15,317 bases of DNA from CAYOLL01 sp964404765 [NCBI: uncultured Gemmatimonadota bacterium] (GTDB lineage: Bacteria; 4572-55). The notes beneath the pieces were generated by a model, which saw only the letters and a list, made by a program, of their open reading frames with translations, was not told the DNA's origin and searched no databases. The stretch is from positions 1-15,317 of the forward strand of contig CAYOLL010000143.1 of NCBI GenBank assembly GCA_964404765.1. The letters are read 5' to 3'. The position numbers and the translations under genes are program-made. Position 1 is the first letter of the stretch; each line of letters begins with the position of its first letter. Shown here piece by piece: positions 1-6,439 of the stretch.

Positions 1-52
1 GTGGTACACTTTTGGTGCCGATTTTTGGTACACTTTTAAATGCCTATTGACA
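1..52. mobile_element. Terminal end of an IS21-like insertion sequence (partial)
   Basis: Two direct copies of TGGTACACTTTT lie 24 nt apart (2-13 and 26-37), and the segment ends in ATTGACA at 46-52. Read on the other strand, it starts TGTCAAT and carries repeated AAAAGTGTACCA blocks. This is the style of IS21-family ends, which have several internal transposase-binding repeats and TG...CA termini. Immediately after position 52 the sequence becomes propeller coding sequence that aligns with the next repeat unit, so the element boundary is sharp. The transposase genes (istA/istB type), the other end and the target duplication lie outside the window. The family call rests on end structure only. 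Confidence 0.75.
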
Positions 53-857
53 GGATAATTATATTCGATCATTAACTGGTGACGTCAATGGAAATATCTG
101 GATTGGAACTTTAGGCAGTGGTTTAGCTCGTTTTGATGGCGTGAACTGGACGATCTTCAATACTGCCAATTCCGATTTGCCGGATAATTATATTGGATCC
201 CTAACAAGTGATGCCAACGGAAATATCTGGATTGGAACTTTAGGCAGTGGTTTGGCTCGTTTTGACGGCATTAACTGGACAGTTTACAATACAGGTAATT
301 CCGGCTTGCCGCATAATTCCATCGTTGCCTTGAATAATGACAGTGGTGGAAATATTTGGATTGGCACTGGGAGCGGCATAGTCCGTTTTAACGGTGACAA
401 TTGGAGTGTTTACAACATCAGCAATTCCGGGTTACCGGATAATAATGTCTGGTCGTTAACCCTTGACACTCACGGACACAAATGGATTGGAACTACAGGC
501 GGTCTTGCCGTCTTTCGCGAAGGCGGCGTTTCCGATGATCTGGTTGCCATCGAAGACGAGCCGCCCGCACCCGCCGCCAACACGACCGGGCTTGCGCTCA
601 ACTATCCCAATCCCTTTGCCGCGCACACAACCATCCGCTTTCAGTTGCCGGCGCGGCAAGCGGTGTCTTTGCAAATCTACAATACCGCCGGGCAATTAGT
701 GCGCACACTGATTCAAGCGCCCTACGCGCCGGGCGAGCACGCCGTCGCCTGGGATGGTCGCAACGAACAAGGCCAACCGGTCGGCAGCGGCGTCTACTTC
801 TATCGCCTGCAAGCGGGCGCGCACACGGAAACGCGCAAGATGGCGCTGCTGCGTTAA
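53..857 (+). pseudogene. 3' remnant of a secreted beta-propeller protein with FlgD-like/T9SS C-terminal tail, cut by the IS
   Basis: The frame is open from the IS junction to a TAA at 855-857. It has no convincing start: the first in-frame start-like codon is a GTG at 141, inside a repeat and without a ribosome binding site. The product shows three full units and one partial unit of about 41-43 residues, built on a pattern of NW(T/S)-x-(Y/F)N, NSxLP, D-x-x-G and (I/K)WIGT, as in two-component-regulator-type propellers. The last 85 or so residues (from about 600) are a typical C-terminal sorting/FlgD Ig-like domain, with YPNPF, IYNxxGQxVRTL, WDGRN and SGVYFYRL motifs, ending KMALLR. Such tails direct type IX-like secretion and surface attachment. 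The 5' part with the signal peptide should lie beyond the IS, outside the window. Without a signal peptide the remnant is probably non-functional. Coding GC content rises sharply at the tail. Confidence 0.8.
87..273 (+). repeat. Near-identical 129-bp internal coding repeat of propeller units
   Basis: The sequence around 92-146 recurs almost base for base at 221-275, an offset of 129 nt or 43 codons. It includes a long identical block that encodes NIWIGTLGSGLARFDG. Identity at DNA level, including third codon positions, points to recent duplication or gene conversion between propeller units. Later units (from about 300) have diverged much more. Confidence 0.75.
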
Positions 858-928
858 TCGGCCTTAAAATTCGATTGATAAAAACGAAAACTCACACCAT
901 TCTGGCTAAAGAAGCGAAAGGACTAAAC

Positions 929-1426
929 ATGCCAACAGCTAACGATCTATCAATGACTCGCGAGGCCGCCGAGGCATTGCTCAACACGCTGGTCGGGCAA
1001 TGGGCCGGCACAAACCGGACGTGGTTTGAACCGAACAACTTGGCCGATGAATCACCCATCACCGCCACGCTGCGCCAATTGCCCGGCAGCCAATACATCA
1101 TCTACGAATATCAGAGTGCGCTGGAGGGCAAGCCCTTTCACGGTCTAGCGATTTTCGGTTTCAATCGCTTCACCCATGTGTTTGAGTCGGCCTGGGTGGA
1201 CGGTTTTCACCAGAGCGGCAACATCATGCTGTCGCGCGGGCCGGGGCGGACCAACGGTTTTGGCGTGCTGGGCGGCTATGCCGATCCAGGCGGCGGCCCG
1301 GACTGGGGCTGGCGCACCGTCATTGACATCATCACGCCGGATCATATCACGATCACAGCCTACAATATCACCCCAACCGGCGAAGAGGCCAAAGCCGTTG
1401 AAGCAGATTACTTCCGGAAGCATTGA
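929..1426 (+). CDS. DUF1579-like protein
   Basis: This is a 165-residue soluble protein with no signal peptide or membrane segment. The start is the ATG at 929, preceded by AAAGGA at 917-922 with 6 nt spacing; the frame is open upstream to a TTG at 875, but that codon has no ribosome binding site. The N-terminal LVGQWAGTNRTWF (G-x-W, lipocalin/calycin-like) followed by strand patterns such as YEYQSALEGKPFHGLAIFGF and a WVDGFH segment match the DUF1579 family, small predicted beta-barrels of unknown biochemical role. Glycines and tryptophans are concentrated at about residues 105-125 (GGGPDWGWR). It is the first intact plus-strand gene after the IS-damaged gene. The family is recognised with fair confidence; no function can be assigned from sequence. 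Confidence 0.7.
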   Translation: MPTANDLSMTREAAEALLNTLVGQWAGTNRTWFEPNNLADESPITATLRQLPGSQYIIYEYQSALEGKPFHGLAIFGFNRFTHVFESAWVDGFHQSGNIMLSRGPGRTNGFGVLGGYADPGGGPDWGWRTVIDIITPDHITITAYNITPTGEEAKAVEADYFRKH

Positions 1427-1429
1427 ACT

Positions 1430-1462
1430 GTCATTGCGAACCGGTTCACCGTGAAGCAATTG
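1430..1462. repeat. Small palindromic repeat of the TCATTGCGA...GAAGCAAT type
   Basis: The 78-nt gap between two genes holds GTCATTGCGA followed by GTGAAGCAAT, with ATTGC/GCAAT arms around a perfect 10-bp palindrome GAACCGGTTC (1438-1447). Sequences of the form TCATTGCGAG...GCGAAGCAAT are a widespread class of dispersed intergenic repeats in bacterial genomes. This appears to be a degenerate copy. Confidence 0.45.
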
Positions 1463-1504
1463 CCCGTAAGTGTGCTTGTAACAACGAGATTGGAGGGCTC
1501 TTCG

Positions 1505-2182
1505 ATGTCAAAACGCATCATTTTTCTGTTCGCTTTATGGCTGATCTCCGGCTGTGCCAGTCAGCCGCGGCAGTTTAACGGCGCAGCGATGTCACATGCC
1601 GAGATGAATCAGGTTCTCGATGACCGCTATGCCACTATTGTGACCGTTGATAACCAAATACTGGATGTACGCCAGGTAGAAATTGATTCTACGATCGTGC
1701 GTTATGTCAATAAAACCGGTAAATTGGCCCACATTCCAACCGCAGAAATCGCCGAATTCACTGTCGGCACAACCAAAAGTGAGCTGCGAACAAACGGCTG
1801 CACGGTCGGTTTTGGCCTCATCGGTTTTTTGGCCGGCGGCATGGTGGCTATAGGCATGATGTTTGATGAATCGGAGAGTAATAGTCTTCTCAAAGGATTA
1901 GTCACCACGGGTTTAGGCACGTATTTAGGCATAATTACCGGCGGAAAAACTTACCCACCGGGAGCTGAAGAGGATCGGTATACGCTTAATCCGACCTGGA
2001 AATCGGTGTACGGCGCCTCGGAGACGCATTTTTTGCCGGGCGCAGTCATCGCGGAGCAAATCGGGGCATGGGTTGGCATCGCTTACAACGGTCAAACCGG
2101 CTGGACGTTGCGGGCTCGGATGCGGATCGTTGACGGTGGATTGTTGGTGCCGGAACCGGTTTTTGCCGAAATTTTTAATTAA
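1505..2182 (+). CDS. Predicted outer-membrane lipoprotein with glycine-rich hydrophobic segments
   Basis: The ATG at 1505 has GGAGG at 1492-1496 (8 nt spacing) and gives 225 residues that start with a classic lipoprotein signal: K3-R4, a hydrophobic core and lipobox LISGC with Cys17. Residue +2 is Ala, so no inner-membrane retention signal is seen. The GTG at 1451 is in frame but would hide this signal, so it was not used. Residues about 22-85 are polar, with a strand-turn pattern (IVTVDNQILDVRQVEID). Two glycine-rich hydrophobic stretches follow (about 97-117 and 125-145), resembling glycine-zipper insertions. The C-terminal third has strand-like segments around GAWVGIAYNG. No named family is recognised. 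A role in envelope structure is possible but not shown. It ends 11 nt before the ComF-like gene. Confidence 0.75.
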   Translation: MSKRIIFLFALWLISGCASQPRQFNGAAMSHAEMNQVLDDRYATIVTVDNQILDVRQVEIDSTIVRYVNKTGKLAHIPTAEIAEFTVGTTKSELRTNGCTVGFGLIGFLAGGMVAIGMMFDESESNSLLKGLVTTGLGTYLGIITGGKTYPPGAEEDRYTLNPTWKSVYGASETHFLPGAVIAEQIGAWVGIAYNGQTGWTLRARMRIVDGGLLVPEPVFAEIFN

Positions 2183-2193
2183 AAGGTCTTAAA

Positions 2194-2958
2194 TTGCACC
2201 CATTATTTTATCTGCAAAAACTGGCCTTGGATTTATTCTTCCCGGAGACCTGCGCCAAATGCGGCAAGCTGCTCAATTTTGATGAGCCGGGTGTGTGCGC
2301 GGAATGCTGGCGTTCCGTGCGCGGGTTGTCGGGGCATTTTTGCCTGCGCTGCGGTTCCAATTACGATGTTGATCAAAATCGGCAGTGCGCGCGTTGCATT
2401 CAGGGTAAAAATTTGTTTAAACAAGCCTGTAGCCTGGGTTATCATGAACCTCCGCTGAACGAACTGGTCTCTCGGTTTAAATATGGCGAAGGGTTGCGCT
2501 GGCATCGCCGGCAAAAATCCATGCACATGGCGGACTTTCTGGGCGCGCGGATGGCTCGGCTGTTGCCGTTACGCAAGCATATTTCGCACAGCGCGTTGAT
2601 CGTGCCTGTGCCGATTCATGCCAATAAGCTGGCCGAGCGCGGCTTTAATCAAAGCGAAATACTGGCGGCGGCAATTGCCCGCAAAACCGGGCTGCCGCTG
2701 GATACTGTCGGGCTTATCCGGATTGTCGAGACCCAAACACAGGCTAAATTGGACGCCAGGCAGCGATTGGAAAACGTGAAAGATGCTTTTGCCGTAATCA
2801 ACCCGTTGACATTCATCGAACAAAACATTTTGCTGATCGACGACGTATTGACCACCGGCGCGACGATCAACGCCTGCGCCGGGAAACTGCTGGAAGCGGG
2901 CGCACAGCAGGTCTGCGTCATGACCATTGCCCGCGCCGCCGGCAGCGACGATAAATAG
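2194..2958 (+). CDS. comF: ComF family amidophosphoribosyltransferase-like protein
   Basis: This is a 254-residue protein starting at TTG 2194, with AAAAGG at 2181-2186; no nearby ATG fits, and the N-terminus (LALDLFFPETCAKCG) is exactly where ComF proteins begin. Four CxxC pairs (C20/C23, C35/C38, C50/C53, C65/C68) form the N-terminal zinc-binding part. The middle has the family signature VPVPIHxxKLAERGFNQSE, and a type I phosphoribosyltransferase PRPP loop, LLIDDVLTTGAT, lies at about residues 211-222. ComF proteins are cytoplasmic and needed for DNA uptake in some transformable bacteria, but the family is common in bacteria with no known competence and its reaction is unresolved. No other competence gene is visible. 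The gene starts 11 nt after the lipoprotein stop and ends 35 nt before tnaA, suggesting co-transcription. Confidence 0.88.
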   Translation: MHPLFYLQKLALDLFFPETCAKCGKLLNFDEPGVCAECWRSVRGLSGHFCLRCGSNYDVDQNRQCARCIQGKNLFKQACSLGYHEPPLNELVSRFKYGEGLRWHRRQKSMHMADFLGARMARLLPLRKHISHSALIVPVPIHANKLAERGFNQSEILAAAIARKTGLPLDTVGLIRIVETQTQAKLDARQRLENVKDAFAVINPLTFIEQNILLIDDVLTTGATINACAGKLLEAGAQQVCVMTIARAAGSDDK

Positions 2959-2993
2959 GCCGGCACATTTGAAAATCACCAAAAGGAGCTTTT

Positions 2994-4385
2994 ATGACCC
3001 TGACCGAGTTTCATCCACAAACCATTATCGAACCCTTTCGCGTTCGTTCCGTAGAACCGATCCGGTTTACCTCCATGTCCGACCGGGAAGCCGCCTTGCA
3101 GCGCGCCGGTTTCAATCCATTTCTGCTTCATGCCGAAGATGTTTTGATCGACTTACTGACCGACAGCGGCACCGGCGCGATGTCGTCACGGCAATGGGCC
3201 GGCATGATTGCCAGCGACGAATCCTACGCCGGGGCAACTTCGTTTTACAAGTTTGAAAACACCGTGCGCGATATTACCGGCTTCAAGCATGTTATTCCCA
3301 CCCATCAGGGACGGGCCGCGGAGCACATTCTTTTTACCACGATTGCTAAAAAAGGCGATGTGATTCCCAACAACACCCACTTTGACACCACCCGCGCCCA
3401 TGTTGAACACGCCGGCGCCGAGGCCCGCGACATGGTTATCCCCGAAGGCCGTCAGCCGCGCACGCTTCATCCTTTTAAAGGTAATATGGATTTGGAAAAG
3501 TTGCGCGCCGTCATCCGCGAAGCCGGGCCGGCCCGTATTCCCTGCGTCATGATAACCGTCACCAACAATTCCGACGGCGGCCAACCGGTCAGCATGGCCA
3601 ACATTCGCGCCGCCGGCCAAATTGCGCATGAAAATGGCCTGCCGTTTATTATCGACGCCTGCCGTTTTGCCGAAAATGCCTGGTTTATCAAAACCCGCGA
3701 GGAAGGTTATAGCGACAAATCACCGCTCGAAATTGCCCGCGAAATGTTTAGCTACGCCGACGGCTGCACCATGAGCGCCAAAAAAGACGGCATGGCTAAT
3801 ATCGGCGGCTTTTTGGCGCTAAACGATGACCAAACCGCCGAACAATGCCGCAGTTTGGAAATTTTGACCGAAGGCTTCCCAACTTACGGCGGCATGGCCG
3901 GCTATGACATGGAAGCGATTGCTGTCGGATTGTATGAGGCCTTAGACGAGCATTACCTGCGCTATCGCATTCGTTCGATCGCTTATCTGGGGGATAAATT
4001 GACGGCAGCCGGCGTGCCGATTATCTTGCCAACCGGCGGTCATGCGGTGTATATTGATGCGCGCGAAATGCTGCCGCACATTCCGCCGCTGCAATATCCG
4101 GCCTGGTCGCTGAACAATGCCCTGTATCTGCTGGGTGGTGTGCGTGGGGTTGAGATCGGCACGGTGATGTTTGGGCTCAGCCCGGACGGCACGGAAAAGC
4201 CGGCCCGCCTGGATCTGGTGCGGTTAGCCTTTCCTCGCCGGGTCTATACCCAAAGCCATGTGGATTATCTGGCCGAGGTCATCCTGGCGGCCTATGCGCA
4301 GCGAAAGCAATTGCCGGGCTATCGCATGGTTAAACAATCCGCGGTGTTGCGACACTTTACAGCGCGTCTGGAACCGATTATTTGA
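2994..4385 (+). CDS. tnaA: Tryptophanase (L-tryptophan indole-lyase)
   Basis: This 463-residue PLP enzyme, close to the usual 465-475, starts at ATG 2994 with AAAGGAG at 2982-2988. The family splits L-tryptophan into indole, pyruvate and ammonia. PLP-site features are clear: THQGR at 103-107, D221 and R224 in DACRFAEN, and Schiff-base lysine K264 in SAKKD. It resembles both tryptophanase and tyrosine phenol-lyase, but three discriminating positions are tryptophanase-like: D131 in HFDTT (Thr in phenol-lyase), I388 in VEIG (Arg in phenol-lyase) and H454 in LRHFTA (Phe in phenol-lyase). R415 in FPRRVYT matches the substrate-carboxylate arginine. An Arg usual after the MFG-like motif is Leu395. 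There is no tnaC leader peptide in the 35-nt upstream gap and no tnaB permease, so the enteric tna control scheme does not apply here. Confidence 0.92.
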   Translation: MTLTEFHPQTIIEPFRVRSVEPIRFTSMSDREAALQRAGFNPFLLHAEDVLIDLLTDSGTGAMSSRQWAGMIASDESYAGATSFYKFENTVRDITGFKHVIPTHQGRAAEHILFTTIAKKGDVIPNNTHFDTTRAHVEHAGAEARDMVIPEGRQPRTLHPFKGNMDLEKLRAVIREAGPARIPCVMITVTNNSDGGQPVSMANIRAAGQIAHENGLPFIIDACRFAENAWFIKTREEGYSDKSPLEIAREMFSYADGCTMSAKKDGMANIGGFLALNDDQTAEQCRSLEILTEGFPTYGGMAGYDMEAIAVGLYEALDEHYLRYRIRSIAYLGDKLTAAGVPIILPTGGHAVYIDAREMLPHIPPLQYPAWSLNNALYLLGGVRGVEIGTVMFGLSPDGTEKPARLDLVRLAFPRRVYTQSHVDYLAEVILAAYAQRKQLPGYRMVKQSAVLRHFTARLEPII

Positions 4386-4441
4386 AGTGTTGAGCGCCGC
4401 GTAACTAAAGGCACGGCTGACAAATCCGGGGGGAAATGTTT

Positions 4442-4876
4442 ATGCTGACGACCATTGAAAAAATGCTGTATTTGAAAAAGGTAGAGCTGTTTAAAATGCT
4501 GGACAGCCGCTATTTGCGGGTGGTAGCGGACATTGCCCATGAAGTTTCATTTGCCAAAGGTGAGACCATTATCCGTCTGGGCGATGTGGGCACCTGCCTT
4601 TTTGTGATTGTGGTGGGCGAGGTCAATGTGCAGATTGACGAAACCCACATGATTGCCCAGCGGCTGTCACGCAATGTACTGGGCGAAATGGCGGTTTTGA
4701 GCGACAACCCGCGGGCGGCGACCTGCATCGCCGCAACGCCGGTCAGCGCCCTCAAGATCGAACAGCTTGAGTTTCAGGAGTTGATGCGGGAAAAACCGGA
4801 AGTGGCCATTGGCATTATCAAAGTATTAACACTTCGTTTAGAGGACCTGCTTAAAAAAAGTGAAACGACTTTGTAA
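4442..4876 (+). CDS. Stand-alone cyclic-nucleotide-binding (cNMP/Crp-type) domain protein
   Basis: This is a 144-residue single-domain protein. ATGs at 4436 and 4442 are both in frame; the GGGGGGA tract at 4428-4434 is too close to the first and well placed for the second. The sequence follows the cNMP-binding fold: a short helical start (about 1-33), the beta-roll (about 34-108) with GETIIRLGD and LFVIVVGEVNV, then the phosphate-binding cassette LGEMAVLSDNPRAAT with G81, E82 and R91, and a C-terminal helix (to 144). E82 and R91 are the residues that contact ribose and phosphate in cAMP-binding members, so ligand binding is plausible. There is no helix-turn-helix, kinase, channel or cyclase domain, so it is not a Crp transcription factor. 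It probably acts by protein contact. It lies 56 nt after tnaA and 36 nt before the scramblase-like gene. Confidence 0.85.
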   Translation: MLTTIEKMLYLKKVELFKMLDSRYLRVVADIAHEVSFAKGETIIRLGDVGTCLFVIVVGEVNVQIDETHMIAQRLSRNVLGEMAVLSDNPRAATCIAATPVSALKIEQLEFQELMREKPEVAIGIIKVLTLRLEDLLKKSETTL

Positions 4877-4912
4877 ATTTTTTATTTTTTTATTATGACG
4901 AGGAGGTTATAA

Positions 4913-5500
4913 ATGCATGAGGCGCTTAAGAAAAATCTGTTTCTGGTAAAAGAGCATGTCGGCATGTTTAAAGCCGCTAACAATTACGATATTTATAATC
5001 CGGAAACCAGTCAAATTGTGTTGGAATGCCGCGAGGAAAATCTGGGCTTTTTTACCAAGATGTTTCGATTTACCGATTACAAACGTATGACGCCGTTTGA
5101 TGTGCAGATTCGCACAAAAGACGGGCGACAGGTCATTCGTGTCAGTCGTGGAGTTTCGCTGTTTCTTTCCAAGGTAGATGTGTTTGATGAAAATAACCGG
5201 CGGGTTGGCGGATTTAAGCAAAAATTCTTTTCCATCGGCGGCGCTTTCTCGATTTTGGACGCTAACGATAAGCCGGTGTGCGACTTAAAGGGTAAGTGGA
5301 CAAGCTGGGAGTTCAAGTTTATGGATAAGGATCGCGAGTTGGCAACCGTTTCCAAAAAATGGGCGGGCATGGGCAAAGAACTCTTTACCAGCGCCGACAA
5401 TTACGCGCTTAAAATTTCGGCCCAAGTTCCCCAGGATGCGCCGGTGCGCTTGTTGATTCTGGCCGCCGTCATGTGCATCGACATGGTTTTGAAGGAATAG
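4913..5500 (+). CDS. LURP-one-related / phospholipid scramblase-like (tubby-fold) protein
   Basis: This 195-residue protein has a strong start: ATG 4913 with AGGAGG at 4901-4906. It follows the LURP-one-related/scramblase pattern: an opening LFLVKEHVGMFKAANNYDIY, a series of paired strands with turns at DENNR and DANDK, and a closing ISAQVPQDAPVRLLILAAVMCIDMVLKE, whose last 20 or so residues form the buried hydrophobic helix typical of this fold. Such proteins adopt a 12-stranded barrel around a central helix. Eukaryotic members bind membranes or phosphoinositides, and bacterial members have no agreed role. No signal peptide is seen. The gene ends the plus-strand run, and its TAG stop is followed at once by the CCTGAATAATTCATAA repeat. 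The upstream gap is very AT-rich (4877-4900) but holds no hairpin. Confidence 0.8.
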   Translation: MHEALKKNLFLVKEHVGMFKAANNYDIYNPETSQIVLECREENLGFFTKMFRFTDYKRMTPFDVQIRTKDGRQVIRVSRGVSLFLSKVDVFDENNRRVGGFKQKFFSIGGAFSILDANDKPVCDLKGKWTSWEFKFMDKDRELATVSKKWAGMGKELFTSADNYALKISAQVPQDAPVRLLILAAVMCIDMVLKE

Positions 5501-5516
5501 CCTGAATAATTCATAA
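5501..5516 (+). repeat. 3'-end-associated motif CCTGAATAATTCATAA, copy 1
   Basis: This exact 16-mer begins at the first base after the TAG stop at 5498-5500. The same 16-mer occurs at 15199-15214, again just after a gene end. It contains the odd palindrome TGAAT-A-ATTCA. A related copy lies at the end of the opposing gene (5761-5773). Confidence 0.8.
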
Positions 5517-5532
5517 GGCGATAAACCGCAAC

Positions 5533-5595
5533 TGTAGCACAGAATAGCATTCTGTGCTTTCTCCAAGTATGCTCAGATTGCTAATCTGAGCTACA
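5533..5595. repeat. Double-hairpin REP/MITE-like element
   Basis: There are two perfect 9-bp hairpins with 3-nt loops: GCACAGAAT-AGC-ATTCTGTGC (5537-5557) and GCTCAGATT-GCT-AATCTGAGC (5571-5591). They are framed by an outer TGTAG (5533-5537)/CTACA (5591-5595) pairing, so the whole could fold as a three-way junction. There is no T-tract, so they are not standard intrinsic terminators, though they could protect 3' ends from nucleases. The form suggests a dispersed palindromic repeat. Confidence 0.8.
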
Positions 5596-5642
5596 ACATT
5601 CTCGCGGACAGCGCAAATGTTGCGATGTAATTTTATAAAGTA

Positions 5643-5761
5643 ACCACGAAAAGTAAGGGTTTATCAAGTTCGAACTTAAAATTTTATTTTTCTCGTTTTG
5701 GATGTATAACTTTTGAAATTTGAAATGACAAACCTTTCGTGTATTTAGTGTATTTCGTGGT
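5643..5761. repeat. Inverted-repeat element with 9-nt-period end
   Basis: ACCACGAAA (5643-5651) is inverted as TTTCGTGGT (5753-5761). The right end is three successive 9-mers, TTTCGTGTA, TTTAGTGTA and TTTCGTGGT (5735-5761). The interior is AT-rich and non-coding. The layout resembles a MITE-like dispersed repeat; no transposase is encoded. Confidence 0.6.
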
Positions 5762-5773
5762 GAATAATTCAGG
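5761..5773 (-). repeat. 3'-end-associated motif, variant copy 2, containing a stop codon
   Basis: On the minus strand this reads CCTGAATTATTCA, differing from copy 1 only at the central base. The TGA within it (5771-5769) is the stop codon of the methyltransferase gene. The 9-nt-period repeats follow directly in the sense direction of that gene, as they do for copy 3 at 15199. Confidence 0.65.
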
Positions 5774-6434
5774 ATGAAAGCCGGTTTATCTGAAAAATAT
5801 AATTCATCTCCCAACAAATCCGCGTCTGTTTAATCATCGTGAATGCTAATCCGTTTTTGTCTGTAATAGCGCGGATTTGATCTAACGCGCAGTCTTCGCT
5901 TAAGATCATAAAAACGCGGGTATGGGCGCTCATAAAAGCCGGAAGTTGAAGAAATAAGCGCTCAAAATATTCGAACCGACTGCCGCAGTACCAGGCAAGA
6001 TCGCTTTCGGTTTCCGGGTCTTTGGGATAATAGGGTGGATTAATAAGGATAAAGTCAAAATGACCGGTTGTGATTCCGGCAAACAAGTCGGATAAAACAA
6101 TTTCCAGGGTGACATGATTCGCCGCGGCATTCCGAACAAGCGCCAGCACCGCCGTCGGGCTGATGTCAGTGGCCGTAACCCGTGCGCCGTGTTTGGCTGC
6201 CCAAATGGCAATGAGCCCGCTGCCGGCGCCAAGCTCCAGAAACTCCTGATCTTCCAGCACAAATTGGCGAACATAATTCAACAGCAGTTGGGTGCTAAAA
6301 AATAAGCCGGGATGGAACACACCCGGCATAATCTCCAACGATATATCCTGGTAGCGATAGCGTCGCGGCTTCCGCAAATAGCGGATAACCAATGGCCGGT
6401 AAAAATGATGCAGCAATCGTCTGAAAAACGACAT
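5769..6434 (-). CDS. Class I SAM-dependent methyltransferase with NPPY motif (HemK/PrmC-like core)
   Basis: A protein of 221 residues starts at the ATG 6434-6432, 5 nt after the kinase stop; the open frame reaches 6476 inside the kinase gene without a better start. The N-terminus is basic (RRLL, RKPRRYRY). PGVFHPGLFFSTQLLL (37-52) leads into motif I, ELGAGSG (67-73), then acidic residue D90 (TATD), D116, and motif IV NPPYYP (132-137). NPPY is typical of enzymes that methylate planar nitrogens: glutamine N5 in release factors, or adenine/guanine N in RNA or DNA. It lacks the N-terminal helical domain of true PrmC and any target-recognition domain of a restriction methylase, so the substrate is unknown. 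Spacing implies translational coupling to the kinase gene. Its stop codon lies inside a repeat motif. Confidence 0.82.
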   Translation of the reverse strand: MSFFRRLLHHFYRPLVIRYLRKPRRYRYQDISLEIMPGVFHPGLFFSTQLLLNYVRQFVLEDQEFLELGAGSGLIAIWAAKHGARVTATDISPTAVLALVRNAAANHVTLEIVLSDLFAGITTGHFDFILINPPYYPKDPETESDLAWYCGSRFEYFERLFLQLPAFMSAHTRVFMILSEDCALDQIRAITDKNGLAFTMIKQTRICWEMNYIFQINRLSS

Positions 6435-6439
6435 AGAAT

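Noticed and set aside
875-928. TTG start at 875 for the DUF1579-like gene
   Set aside because: There is no ribosome binding site, and the ATG at 929 has AAAGGA at 6 nt.
1451-1504. GTG start at 1451 for the lipoprotein gene
   Set aside because: It would put 18 residues before an otherwise perfect lipoprotein signal; the ATG at 1505 has GGAGG at good spacing, and the GTG lies in a repeat.
2569-2982. Long antisense frames opposite comF, tnaA, the propeller genes and btuB
   Set aside because: They lie wholly inside well-supported genes, have no ribosome binding sites or recognisable domains, and have compositions expected of shadow frames.
2994-4385. Tyrosine phenol-lyase
   Set aside because: Overall similarity is high, but D131, I388 and H454 are all of the tryptophanase type.
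4442-4876. Crp/Fnr transcription factor
   Set aside because: Only the nucleotide-binding domain is present; there is no helix-turn-helix and the protein stops at 144 residues.
5501-5773. CCTGAATAATTCA and TGAATAATTCAGG as perfect terminal inverted repeats of one 273-bp mobile element
   Set aside because: They mismatch at the central base, and the core is itself nearly palindromic. Treating them as two gene-end motifs of opposite orientation fits better, since a third copy lies alone at 15199.
5769-6434. DNA adenine methylase of a restriction-modification system
   Set aside because: The NPPY motif fits, but there is no target-recognition domain and no nuclease gene nearby; the core looks HemK/PrmC-like.
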